A DNA stretch of 64,000 nt from assembly GCF_025755255.1 (NCBI RefSeq), contig NZ_JALIEB010000003.1, positions 352,166 through 416,165 of the forward strand, given 5' to 3'. The notes under the pieces were generated by a model that made no database searches, was not told the origin of the DNA, and worked only from the letters and a program-made list of their open reading frames with translations. A program made the translations under genes and the position numbers. Origin of the DNA: Roseobacter sinensis (lineage in GTDB: Bacteria > Pseudomonadota > Alphaproteobacteria > Rhodobacterales > Rhodobacteraceae). Below are positions 37,398 through 45,352 of the stretch, in pieces; positions within the stretch are counted from its first letter, which is position 1; each line of letters starts with the position of its first letter.

Positions 37398-38099
37398 TCA
37401 GACTTGGGCCTGCCCCGCGATCCAGGCGGGCAAAGCGGAGATGTTGTCAAAGACGATGTCGGCCCGGGCACTGAGCTCGTCCCGACCCGCCAAGCCCGTC
37501 AGCACGCCGACGCAACGCATGCCCGCAGCACGGCCCGCCTCGAGATCATGGGTGCTGTCGCCCACCATGACGATCTCCTCCACCGGCAGGCCGACGGCAT
37601 CCGCGAAGGCGAGAAGCTGGCCCGGTGCCGGCTTGCCGCCATGACCGCTGTCGAAGCCTGCGATGAAGTCGAAGAGATGAAGGATGCCGGCCCGATCGAG
37701 ATGCGCCCGCGCCGGCGCCTCGGAATCATTCGTGGCCACGCCCAGACGTAGACCGGCTTGCCGCAGACCGCCGAGCAGAGGCACCAGCGGTGCCGCTTCG
37801 ACCTGCGGCGCGCGCGCGGCCTCCGCGTTCATCACCGTAAGCAGACTGCTGCGCGACTGACCCGGCAAATGCGGCAGAAGGGCTGCGGCGATTTCGCTGG
37901 TGGTGCCCGCCACAACCACGCTTCCGGGCGCGAATCGCCGCGCCGCGTAGTCGAACCCGATTGCATCACCCAACCGCGCCGCGTGCATCGCATCCGCTGC
38001 GATCCGCTCGAGGAAGACCGCGCACCAGGCTTGCCACGTGGCCGCGAAGTCGAAGAGCGTCCCATCCTTGTCGAAAAGGACGCCCCGCACCGGCCTCAT
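37398..38099 (-). CDS. HAD-family phosphatase (phosphoglycolate phosphatase-like)
   Basis: 233 residues. Motif I VLFDKDGTLFD (nucleophile Asp), motif II around GVATNDSEAP, motif III Lys in GGKPAPGQ, motif IV MVGDSTHDLEAGRAAGM. A type IA cap lies between I and II. Substrate could be phosphoglycolate or another small sugar phosphate. Overlaps the DUF3572 gene upstream by 4 bases, so co-translated. Confidence 0.88.
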   Translation of the reverse strand: MRPVRGVLFDKDGTLFDFAATWQAWCAVFLERIAADAMHAARLGDAIGFDYAARRFAPGSVVVAGTTSEIAAALLPHLPGQSRSSLLTVMNAEAARAPQVEAAPLVPLLGGLRQAGLRLGVATNDSEAPARAHLDRAGILHLFDFIAGFDSGHGGKPAPGQLLAFADAVGLPVEEIVMVGDSTHDLEAGRAAGMRCVGVLTGLAGRDELSARADIVFDNISALPAWIAGQAQV

Positions 38100-38380
38100 G
38101 TCCAGTTCACCTGCGCCCCGCCGGGCAGGGCCTGCCGGGCTTGCATCGGCGCGTCATAGGCCAGCCCGAGCGCGTCGCAGGCCTGCACCACCCAAGCGTC
38201 ATCCATCATCAGAAAGTCCAGAACCGACCCCAGAAACACCGGGTCGCTTGCACCTGCCCGCACGTCTGCTTCGCTGGCGCCCGTCGCGCCCAGAAAGACG
38301 GGCAAAAGCTCGTCCTCGGCGGCCAGCCAGCCGAGAACGCTCAACCCGAGGACTTCGGCGCTTTCCCGCGTATATCCCAT
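38096..38380 (-). CDS. DUF3572 family protein
   Basis: 94 residues from ATG 38380; a GTG at 38404 would add eight. Helical protein with GWLAAEDELLPVFLGATGAS and the Asp/Met-rich VLDFLMMDDAWVV, which match DUF3572, an alphaproteobacterial family of unknown function usually next to pleD-like genes. Divergent from pleD here by about 100 bases. Confidence 0.85.
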   Translation of the reverse strand: MGYTRESAEVLGLSVLGWLAAEDELLPVFLGATGASEADVRAGASDPVFLGSVLDFLMMDDAWVVQACDALGLAYDAPMQARQALPGGAQVNWT

Positions 38381-38480
38381 CACTTTGCCTACAAATCGCC
38401 CCACATTCGCAACGCTTTGTTAACCAAATTCGGCACAATGTCGACGGGCAGAAAATAACCTCCAAGAGGACCCGGCGGGC

Positions 38481-39884
38481 GTGCAAGGAAAAATACTGAT
38501 TGTTGACGCGATTTCCACAAATCGCATCGTGTTGAAAGTGAAACTCGCCTCGGCGTTTTATGAAGTGATACAGGCCTCAACCGCGGATGAAGCCTGTGTG
38601 TCGGCCCTCCGCCACGACCCCGATCTGATCATCTCGGCGATGGCCCTGCCCGACTGCGACGCGGCCGAACTGTGCCGGCGCCTCGACCGCAGCCCGCAGA
38701 CCCGCGCGATTCCCCTCATGGTGGTTGGGTGCCGTCCCGATGCGGACACCCGGCTCAAGGCGCTCGAGGCGGGCGTGCAGGATGTGATGCTGAAGCCGAT
38801 CGACGACACACTCCTCCTTGCGCGGGTCCGCAGCCTGATCCGCGCCCACAATTCAGCAGCGGAATGGCAGATGCGAGACGACACCTCACGCGCCCTTGGC
38901 TTTGCCGAGGACACCCTCGACTTTGGCCCACCGGGACAGGCGGTTCTGGTGGGCGCGGATGCCACTGCAGCGCACAGCTGGATCTCTCAGCTGCGTCCGC
39001 ATCTGCGCACCGAACTCAGCTTCACCTCGCCGGAGACCGCTCTGCGCGATCTGTCGCCGGGCAAGGTGCCGGATGTGTTCATCCTGACGCTGTCGGAAGA
39101 GGACAACAGCACCAGTGACGTACTGCGCCTGCTCGCGGCAATCCGGGCGACAGCCATCACGCGGCATGCCGGTATCCTGGTGGTGCAGGCGCGCCCCGAC
39201 CCAGGGCTTGGCGCCTATGCGCTTGATCTGGGTGCCGACGATCTGATGACCGACGGTTTCGACGTCGCAGAACTGACCCTCCGCGTCAAAGCCATGCTGC
39301 GGCGCAAGCATGTGGCCGACAAGCTGCGCGCCACGGTGCGGACTGGGCTCAAGGCGGCCGTCTCGGACCCGCTGACCGGGTTGCACAACCGCCGCTACGC
39401 GATGCCGCATCTGACGCGCGTCGCCGAACACTCCGCCGCCACCGGGCGCAGCTTTGCCGTGATGGTAGCCGATCTGGACCACTTCAAGCAGATCAACGAC
39501 GTCTATGGTCATGCCTCGGGCGACGCGGTGCTGATCGAGACGGCGCGGCGGCTGCGCGACAATCTGCGCGGCGTGGACCTCATCGCCCGAATCGGCGGCG
39601 AGGAATTTCTGATCGTGATGCCCGCCACGCCGCTCTCCGAAGCGCGTGTCGCAGCCAGCCGGCTCTGCCGCAAGATCGGCGGACGCGGCTTTATCGTGCC
39701 TGGTGCGGATGAGCCGATCAAGGTCACCGTTTCGATCGGCGTTACTATCGGCGGCATTCGCAAACCACACGACAGCGCTGCACCGCAGGATGCCAACATG
39801 CTGCTGGATGCGGCCGACAAGGCGCTCTATGCCGCGAAGATGCAGGGCCGCAACCAGGTCAATCTGAACCGGCCCGCCGCCTGA
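38481..39884 (+). CDS. pleD: PleD-like diguanylate cyclase with degenerate receivers
   Basis: 467 residues in the PleD order: REC1 (1-118), REC2-like (150-280), GGDEF (295-465). The cyclase is intact: RIGGEEF and the RxxD I-site (RGVD). REC1 however lacks the phosphoacceptor: where Caulobacter PleD has Asp53 (LLDVMMP) this has IISAMALP with Ala53, and the acidic pair DD is DA (VDAIST). The switch Lys remains (MLKPIDD). So control by phosphorylation is unlikely. A GTG start at 38481. Its stop abuts the next convergent gene as TGATCA. Confidence 0.9.
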   Translation: MQGKILIVDAISTNRIVLKVKLASAFYEVIQASTADEACVSALRHDPDLIISAMALPDCDAAELCRRLDRSPQTRAIPLMVVGCRPDADTRLKALEAGVQDVMLKPIDDTLLLARVRSLIRAHNSAAEWQMRDDTSRALGFAEDTLDFGPPGQAVLVGADATAAHSWISQLRPHLRTELSFTSPETALRDLSPGKVPDVFILTLSEEDNSTSDVLRLLAAIRATAITRHAGILVVQARPDPGLGAYALDLGADDLMTDGFDVAELTLRVKAMLRRKHVADKLRATVRTGLKAAVSDPLTGLHNRRYAMPHLTRVAEHSAATGRSFAVMVADLDHFKQINDVYGHASGDAVLIETARRLRDNLRGVDLIARIGGEEFLIVMPATPLSEARVAASRLCRKIGGRGFIVPGADEPIKVTVSIGVTIGGIRKPHDSAAPQDANMLLDAADKALYAAKMQGRNQVNLNRPAA

Positions 39885-40373
39885 TCAGCGCCGGGTCTTG
39901 GGGCCACGCCGCAGCACCTCCTCGACCGCATCGGCATAGGCGCTGCGCTCGGCATCGCTCATGTCCGAGACAACCTCCAGCCAAGCGCCCTGTGCCGCTT
40001 TCTGCACCGCAATGGTGGTCTCGGCCTGTCGCGACATCGCTCCGGCCAGGGCAGAAGGGTCGAAGGGCGTCGCCCGCAGCGTCGCGAGCACATCGCGGTA
40101 GAGCGCGCGCCGCGCCTCACGGTCGGGCACGCCCACACCGGACCGCACCGCCCGTCTGACCGCGCGCCGATCGTCGCGCGGAAGAGCAATCATGTAAGGC
40201 AGCCCATAGGCACCGAAACCCGAGCTGCGCGCCGCGGCGATCTTCCCATCGCCGTGGCGCAGCACCGCACCGCCGATCAGCCCGATCACCGCGAAGTTGA
40301 AGGCCAGGGACAGGCCCAGCACGATCTTGATCCAGCGTGGTGCTGAGCCCTTGGGTGGGGTCGTATCCTGCAT
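39885..40373 (-). CDS. Periplasmic metal-sensor-like protein (CnrX/Spy type)
   Basis: 162 residues. One N-terminal membrane anchor (about 15-37), then a periplasmic helical hairpin rich in Arg/Ala with RDDRRAVRRAVR. This is the architecture of CnrX/ZraP-type sensors. Third gene of a sigma-antisigma-sensor unit, 3 bases after the anti-sigma gene. No obvious His/Met metal cluster, so the signal may not be a heavy metal. Confidence 0.72.
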   Translation of the reverse strand: MQDTTPPKGSAPRWIKIVLGLSLAFNFAVIGLIGGAVLRHGDGKIAAARSSGFGAYGLPYMIALPRDDRRAVRRAVRSGVGVPDREARRALYRDVLATLRATPFDPSALAGAMSRQAETTIAVQKAAQGAWLEVVSDMSDAERSAYADAVEEVLRRGPKTRR

Positions 40374-40376
40374 GTC

Positions 40377-40754
40377 CTAGCCTTCCTCCACATCCCAGCC
40401 GAAGCTGGTCAGTTCCGCCGTGTTGCTCAGGATGTCGGCGGCCTCATAGCCCAGAATCAGCGCCCCCGCATCCGGCAACGCGTCGGGTGGACTCCACCCG
40501 ATCCAGACACCCGCGCAGGTCGCCGCGACCAGGCCGCCCATGCCGCGCCAGCCTCCGACGAGATCGCTGATCCGGCTCCAAAGCCCGGACGATGGCGCCG
40601 CCCGCGCAGCCGGTGAAGGCTGCACACGATCCGCATCCGCCAGAACCCGCGCCATCAGCGCATCGGGCACCTCGGGCGGTGCCGTGCGCGCGGCATCGAG
40701 AAGCGCATCGAGCGCTGCGTCTTCGCTGTGTTCATCCGGCTTTTTCATCGTCAT
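40377..40754 (-). CDS. Probable anti-sigma factor (membrane)
   Basis: About 125 residues. An acidic N-terminal cytoplasmic part (EHSEDAALDALLDAARTAPP) and one membrane helix near residue 75-92 (GGLVAATCAGVWIGW). The start (ATG 40754 or 40748) overlaps the end of the sigma gene, typical of sigma/anti-sigma pairs. No zinc motif is seen. Assigned by position and topology, not by strong similarity. Confidence 0.65.
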   Translation of the reverse strand: MTMKKPDEHSEDAALDALLDAARTAPPEVPDALMARVLADADRVQPSPAARAAPSSGLWSRISDLVGGWRGMGGLVAATCAGVWIGWSPPDALPDAGALILGYEAADILSNTAELTSFGWDVEEG

Positions 40755-41334
40755 ACCCCAGCTCTGCGCGCCGCCCGGCAAGGATTGCCGTCAACGCTCG
40801 TTTCCCACGCGCGGTCAGGCTTTCCACCGCCCGCGGGCCAATCTCCATCACCTGCGCAATCTCGGGGTTCGACAACCCCTCGATATGGCGCAGCACAACC
40901 GCCTGGCGCTGACGCTCGGGCAAGGCATCCAGCGCTGCCTGCAAGGCATCATACCGCGCCCGGTTCTGCAAATGCGCGGCAACGCTTGGCTGCGGGTCGG
41001 CGGGCTCCGCGATCTCGTCGAGCCCCACCGAACGCCACTTGCGCAGCCGATCGGTGCAGAGGTTGGCCGTCACCCGGTAAAGCCAGGTGGTCACCTTCGC
41101 CTCGCCCGGCCGCCAGTCCGGCGCCATACGCCACAATCGCAGCATCGCCTCCTGCGCCACATCCTCCGCCGCTGCCGCATCTCCGAGCAGCCGCATCGCA
41201 TGCGCGTAGACCCGCGGCAGCACCCGCGCACTCAGCGCGCGCGCCGCTGCCGGATCGCCTTCCGCATAAAGTGCGAGAAGCGCATCATCGGTGTCTGAGC
41301 GGTCTGCATCTGGCGACATATCCATCCCGGGCAT
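40732..41334 (-). CDS. ECF-type RNA polymerase sigma factor
   Basis: 200 residues. Region 2 (about 30-95) with AAAEDVAQEAMLRLWR and TWLYRVTANLCTDRLR, then region 4 (about 130-180) with LDALPERQRQAVVLRHIEGLS and an HTH. Downstream genes fit an anti-sigma factor and a periplasmic sensor; an EF-hand protein gene is directly upstream (58 bases) on the same strand. Start could be one of three close ATGs (41334, 41325, 41319). Confidence 0.92.
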   Translation of the reverse strand: MPGMDMSPDADRSDTDDALLALYAEGDPAAARALSARVLPRVYAHAMRLLGDAAAAEDVAQEAMLRLWRMAPDWRPGEAKVTTWLYRVTANLCTDRLRKWRSVGLDEIAEPADPQPSVAAHLQNRARYDALQAALDALPERQRQAVVLRHIEGLSNPEIAQVMEIGPRAVESLTARGKRALTAILAGRRAELGYDDEKAG

Positions 41335-41392
41335 CGATAGAAGCGGGCGGCGCGGCGATCAAGTCGCCCCGCCCCCCTTGTCGTCCTGCCTG

Positions 41393-41848
41393 TCAGTCCG
41401 ACGCGCCCTGCCCTTTGCGTGCCCCGCGGGCCTTGTCGCGGGCCGCGTCGAACTCGGCCTGGGTGATCACCCCGTTGCCATCCGTGTCCACGCGTGAGAA
41501 CCGGCGCTCGGCCCGATCGGGGCGCTGCATCTCTTCGGCAGAGAGCTTGCCGTCACCGTTGGCGTCCATACGTTCCAGCATCCGGGCCGCACGATCCGTC
41601 ACGCGCTCCGCCGCGGCCGTCTGGATTTCTTCCAGGGTCAGAAATCCGTCGCCATCGGTATCGGCGCGCTCAAAGCGCTCCGTACTCCGGTCGCGCATCT
41701 CGTCCAAAGTGATCTGACCGTCGCCATCGGTATCAAGCGTGCCAAAGTCAATCGGCGCGCGCGCGCTATTGTCACGGGCCAAAGCGGCGCCACCGGCAAT
41801 CGTAATGCCGGTGGCGGCGATCAAAGCAATAAAAGCGGTCGTCTTCAT
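41393..41848 (-). CDS. Secreted EF-hand calcium-binding protein
   Basis: 151 residues with a signal peptide (to about residue 24) and AAGGAG before the ATG at 41848. Four EF-hand loops follow: DTDGDGQITLDE, DTDGDGFLTLEE, DANGDGKLSAEE and DTDGNGVITQAE, all with good calcium ligands. Placed just upstream of the ECF sigma unit, so possibly both target and modulator of it. Calmodulin-like helper in the periplasm; partner unknown. Confidence 0.9.
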   Translation of the reverse strand: MKTTAFIALIAATGITIAGGAALARDNSARAPIDFGTLDTDGDGQITLDEMRDRSTERFERADTDGDGFLTLEEIQTAAAERVTDRAARMLERMDANGDGKLSAEEMQRPDRAERRFSRVDTDGNGVITQAEFDAARDKARGARKGQGASD

Positions 41849-42046
41849 CGGGTTACTCCTTGTTTTTATGTCCGGTCTTGCAGCCCTCGGTCTTTTGGGG
41901 CCGGACAGCACTTCTACGCAGCAGCGCGCATCTTCCGTCGCTGAAGATTTGCGCAAGTTTTCGCGACATCCCGACGCAGCGACAGCGGAGCACCTTTCAA
42001 TTGCCCAGTTTTGGGCGCATGACGGAATTGGTGAAAGGAGTGGGGC

Positions 42047-42472
42047 ATGACAGAGACGTCGCAACAGGCTGCACAGTTGTCCGCGGACGCGCAGATGTCC
42101 GAGCGCCGCGAACGCAATACCAAGCGCTCGATGTTGCGCGGCTGGCGGCGGAAGTGCCCCAACTGCGGCAGCGGGCCTTTGCTGCGCTCCTATCTCAAGG
42201 TAAACGACAGCTGTCCGGTCTGTCGCGAAGACCTGCACCACCACCGCGCGGACGATGGGCCCGCCTATCTGACCATCCTGCTGGTCGGACATCTCATGGC
42301 GCCGCTGCTGCATGTGGTCTTCGTGGCCTGGCGGCCCGAGCCGCTGACGCTATTCACGATTTTTGCAGTTGGCTGTGTTGGTCTCTCGCTTTATCTTCTG
42401 CCTAGATTGAAGGGCGCCATCGTCGGCTACCAATGGGCGCGGCAGATGGGCGGTTTCGCTCAAAGCAGCTAA
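42047..42472 (+). CDS. DUF983 membrane protein with zinc ribbon
   Basis: 141 residues. A zinc-ribbon CPNCG...CPVC (about residues 37-60) is followed by the conserved HHHRADDGPAYLTILLVGH and two membrane helices. This is the DUF983 plan. Function unknown. 39 bases before the Nudix gene, same strand. Confidence 0.9.
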   Translation: MTETSQQAAQLSADAQMSERRERNTKRSMLRGWRRKCPNCGSGPLLRSYLKVNDSCPVCREDLHHHRADDGPAYLTILLVGHLMAPLLHVVFVAWRPEPLTLFTIFAVGCVGLSLYLLPRLKGAIVGYQWARQMGGFAQSS

Positions 42473-42511
42473 GCCGCTGCGCGATCGCGCCGGACCACCG
42501 AAAGGCACAGG

Positions 42512-43231
42512 ATGCCGAACCCTGACAGCGCTCAAAAGACAGCCGTTCGCAATGCGGCCGCGGTCATCGTGCTGCGGGACCGGCAGAGCTCGCCCCGCAT
42601 TCTGATGGGTCAACGTGGCGCGAACGCCGCCTTTATGCCCAACAAGTTCGTCTTTCCCGGGGGTGCGCTGGATCCCGCAGACCACGAGGTTCCGCTCGCG
42701 GCCGCCCTGCCCGACATTTGCGCCATGCGGCTTGCCGAGACTGCCGAGCCTGGCCTGGCGCAGGCGCTCGCAGCAGCCGCGATCCGCGAGCTCTGGGAGG
42801 AGACCGGGCTGGTGCTGGGGGTCCCGGGCGCCTGGCCGGGGGAAGTTCCGCCAGACTGGCAGAGTTTTGCGGCCACGGGTCACCGCCCCGCCGCATCGCC
42901 GCTTCAGTTCGTCTTTCGGGCGCTCACACCGCCCGGGCGGCCCCGGCGGTTCGATGCGCGGTTCTTCCTTGTCGATGCGAGTGATCTGTCTGGCGATCCG
43001 GACGACTTCTCGGCGGCCAGCGATGAGCTGTCGCATCTGCAATGGGTGTCGCTACGTGATGCCCGCAGCTTCGATATGCCCTTCATCACCGAGGTGGTGC
43101 TGGCCGAGATCGCGGCGCGGGTCACGGACCGCGCTCCACCTCCGAGTGTTCCGTTCTTCAAGAACGACGACGAGGAATCGCTGTTTCTACGCCTGCGCGG
43201 GGCCGGACCCCTCGGACCACGGGTGGCCTGA
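42512..43231 (+). CDS. Nudix hydrolase, long-insert (NUDT19-like) type
   Basis: 239 residues. Begins AAAVIVLRDR, with the Nudix Gly in FPGGALDPADHE and, about 40 residues later, the RELWEETGLVLG half of the Nudix box. The long insertion in the box resembles CoA/acyl-CoA diphosphatases of the NUDT19 group. The last codons (GTGGCCTGA) lie in the left arm of a 19-bp inverted repeat shared with the convergent gene. Confidence 0.87.
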   Translation: MPNPDSAQKTAVRNAAAVIVLRDRQSSPRILMGQRGANAAFMPNKFVFPGGALDPADHEVPLAAALPDICAMRLAETAEPGLAQALAAAAIRELWEETGLVLGVPGAWPGEVPPDWQSFAATGHRPAASPLQFVFRALTPPGRPRRFDARFFLVDASDLSGDPDDFSAASDELSHLQWVSLRDARSFDMPFITEVVLAEIAARVTDRAPPPSVPFFKNDDEESLFLRLRGAGPLGPRVA

Positions 43232-43296
43232 AAGCCCACCCAACCTGCCGGCACCAACGTTGAGGACAGGCAGGTCCGGTGGGCTTTCAGGCCACC
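43222..43296. terminator. Symmetric bidirectional terminator with 19-bp perfect arms
   Basis: 43222-43240 and 43278-43296 are exact reverse complements (GGTGGCCTGAAAGCCCACC). Inside, ACCTGCC (43243-43249) pairs with GGCAGGT (43269-43275). Both convergent genes end inside the arms with the same codons GTG GCC TGA. Confidence 0.85.
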
Positions 43297-44789
43297 GCGC
43301 CGCCACCTGCCGGCCCATCGCGCGGTGCCCCGACAAACCGACCGGCACCCGCCGGACGCGGCAGTTGCGCCTGCGCGTCGGCAAATCGGCGCAGGGCGGC
43401 ATCGATCTCGGGTGCCGGCTGTGACGGACGCCGGGTATCGAGGCTGACATGCAGCAGAAAATGCTCGCCCGTGGCCAGCAGGCGCGCGCCGGCGTGCATC
43501 TCGTGCCATAGGTGCATCTTCTTGCCGCCGCCGCCCAGAACCCGCGTGTGCACCTCGATCACCGTGCCCGCATGCACCTCATCGAGGTGCCGGATATGGG
43601 TCTCGGCCGTGAAATAGCTGCCGCCGGATGCGATATACTCGGCGTCACAGCCGATCAGCTCCATGAAGCGGTCGGTCGCATCGCCGAAGGCCTGCAGGTA
43701 TTTTGCCTCATTCATGTGGCCATTGTAATCCGTCCAGTCCAGTGGCACGGCGCGGCGGACCGTCAGCACGGGGGCTGCCGGGTCGGTCACATCGGCCGCA
43801 CGCTGCCCCAGGGCATGACCCTCTCGCATCGCGCGCTCCTGCGCTGCCAGCACGTCGCCCGCGCCCCAGCCCTGCCCCTTGAGCGCGCGCATCATCGCCA
43901 CGAGATTGCCGTCACGAAGTCGCTCCAGGTCGCGGATGCTGTAGTGACCCGACTGCGCGTCGGACTGCCCCGCAATCAGATCCACCAGCTCCTCGGTGAA
44001 CTCCGGCACATCGGTCAGCTTCGTCCAGGGCCAGGCCAGCGCAGGCCCGAATTGCGCCATGAAATGCTTCATCCCCGCCTCGCCGCCGGCGATCCGATAG
44101 GTCTCGAAAAGGCCCATCTGCGCCCAGCGGAGACCAAACCCATAGCGGATCGCATCGTCAATCTCGGCCGTCGTCGCGATCCCGTCCTTGACCAGCCAGA
44201 GGGCCTCGCGCCAGACCGCTTCGAGCAGGCGATCGGCCACATGGGCATCGATCTCCTTTTTCAGGTGCAGCGGATACATGCCAAGACCACGCAGTGTGGC
44301 GAGAGACTGCTCCAAAATCTCCGGCGCCGTCAGCGCGGTCGTCACAACTTCGACCAGCGGCAGCAGATAGACCGGGTTGAACGGATGACAGACGATAATC
44401 TGCTCGGGGCGCAAAGAAGATTGTTGGAGATCGGAGGGTCTGAACCCGGAGGTGGACGAGCCGATCACCGCAGCCGGATCGCAGGCCGCCTGGATTGCCG
44501 CGAAGGTCTGCTGCTTGATCTCGAGCCGCTCGGGCACGCTCTCCTGGATCCAGACTGCACCGGTCACCGCCTCAGCGATGGTGTCGTGAAAACTGAGCCC
44601 TCCCTCCTCCGGCAGCGCCACGTCGAGCAGCCCCGGCAAGGCGCGGCGCGCGTTCTCCAGAACCGCGTCGATCTTGCGTTTGGCGTCAGGGTCGGGATCG
44701 AAAACCCGGACATCCCAGCCGTTCAGAAGAAACCGCGCCGCCCAGCCGCCGCCGATCACGCCGCCACCGATGATCGCCGCTGGTGTCAT
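43287..44789 (-). CDS. lcdH: L-carnitine dehydrogenase fused to a thioesterase
   Basis: 500 residues. Residues 1-310 form a 3-hydroxyacyl-CoA-dehydrogenase-like carnitine dehydrogenase (Rossmann IIGGGVIGGGWAARF; catalytic CHPFNPVYLLPLVEVV). Residues about 340-470 form a hotdog thioesterase domain (PLDWTDYNGHMNEAKYLQAF). This fusion is the known bifunctional enzyme that oxidises carnitine and hydrolyses betainyl-CoA. Translated with the lipocalin and BKACE genes by 4-base overlaps. Together they give glycine betaine from carnitine. NAD-dependent, cytoplasmic. Confidence 0.95.
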   Translation of the reverse strand: MTPAAIIGGGVIGGGWAARFLLNGWDVRVFDPDPDAKRKIDAVLENARRALPGLLDVALPEEGGLSFHDTIAEAVTGAVWIQESVPERLEIKQQTFAAIQAACDPAAVIGSSTSGFRPSDLQQSSLRPEQIIVCHPFNPVYLLPLVEVVTTALTAPEILEQSLATLRGLGMYPLHLKKEIDAHVADRLLEAVWREALWLVKDGIATTAEIDDAIRYGFGLRWAQMGLFETYRIAGGEAGMKHFMAQFGPALAWPWTKLTDVPEFTEELVDLIAGQSDAQSGHYSIRDLERLRDGNLVAMMRALKGQGWGAGDVLAAQERAMREGHALGQRAADVTDPAAPVLTVRRAVPLDWTDYNGHMNEAKYLQAFGDATDRFMELIGCDAEYIASGGSYFTAETHIRHLDEVHAGTVIEVHTRVLGGGGKKMHLWHEMHAGARLLATGEHFLLHVSLDTRRPSQPAPEIDAALRRFADAQAQLPRPAGAGRFVGAPRDGPAGGGAVA

Positions 44790-45352
44790 GGGGCAACCTC
44801 CTGCAGTCCAGCGACATCATATCCGTTGAACGCCATGATCTGGCGCGCGGCGGCACGGCGGTCGGCGCGCAAATCGGGGCCGCGGTTCAGGATCCAGCCC
44901 ATCTCGCCCGAGGGCGTCCCGATCACCGCGGTGCGCGCCTCTTCGTCCATCCACATGACCCAAAGGGCGCGGCTGTCGCTGTCCAGATCCGAGCTGCCCA
45001 GCCGCAGAACCCCGCGCGGATCCACGGTCATCGGCACATCGAACGCGGGCTGACCGTCGCAGCGCACGACCAGCCGCGGGCTCTCCGCCTCGGTCATCGC
45101 GTCCCAGTGCTGGGATGCACATTGCGGAAAGAAGGCGGTCGGAAAGGCTTCCACGACCAGCCACTCGCCGGCGAAAGCCGCGGGCGAGAACCGTGTGGTG
45201 GCCGAAATCGGCACCGCGGTGTCGCGATAACCCGGTTCCGGCGCGGGCGCGCAGGCCGCGACGGCAACACAGACAAGCGCGATGAGGGGCGAGCGCCCCG
45301 CCGGCGGCCTCACCGACACGCCAGCAGCCTCGGACGTCCCGGCGCCACTCAT
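44786..45352 (-). CDS. Lipocalin-family lipoprotein in the carnitine operon
   Basis: 188 residues. The ATG overlaps the BKACE stop as ATGA. A hydrophobic segment LIALVCVAVAAC ends in a plausible lipobox Cys at about residue 34, then a beta-rich domain starting FAGEWLVVEAFP, the lipocalin G-x-W type. Expected at the periplasmic face of a membrane, possibly holding a ligand or aiding uptake. Its place inside the carnitine operon suggests a link with carnitine, but the ligand is unknown. Confidence 0.7.
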   Translation of the reverse strand: MSGAGTSEAAGVSVRPPAGRSPLIALVCVAVAACAPAPEPGYRDTAVPISATTRFSPAAFAGEWLVVEAFPTAFFPQCASQHWDAMTEAESPRLVVRCDGQPAFDVPMTVDPRGVLRLGSSDLDSDSRALWVMWMDEEARTAVIGTPSGEMGWILNRGPDLRADRRAAARQIMAFNGYDVAGLQEVAP

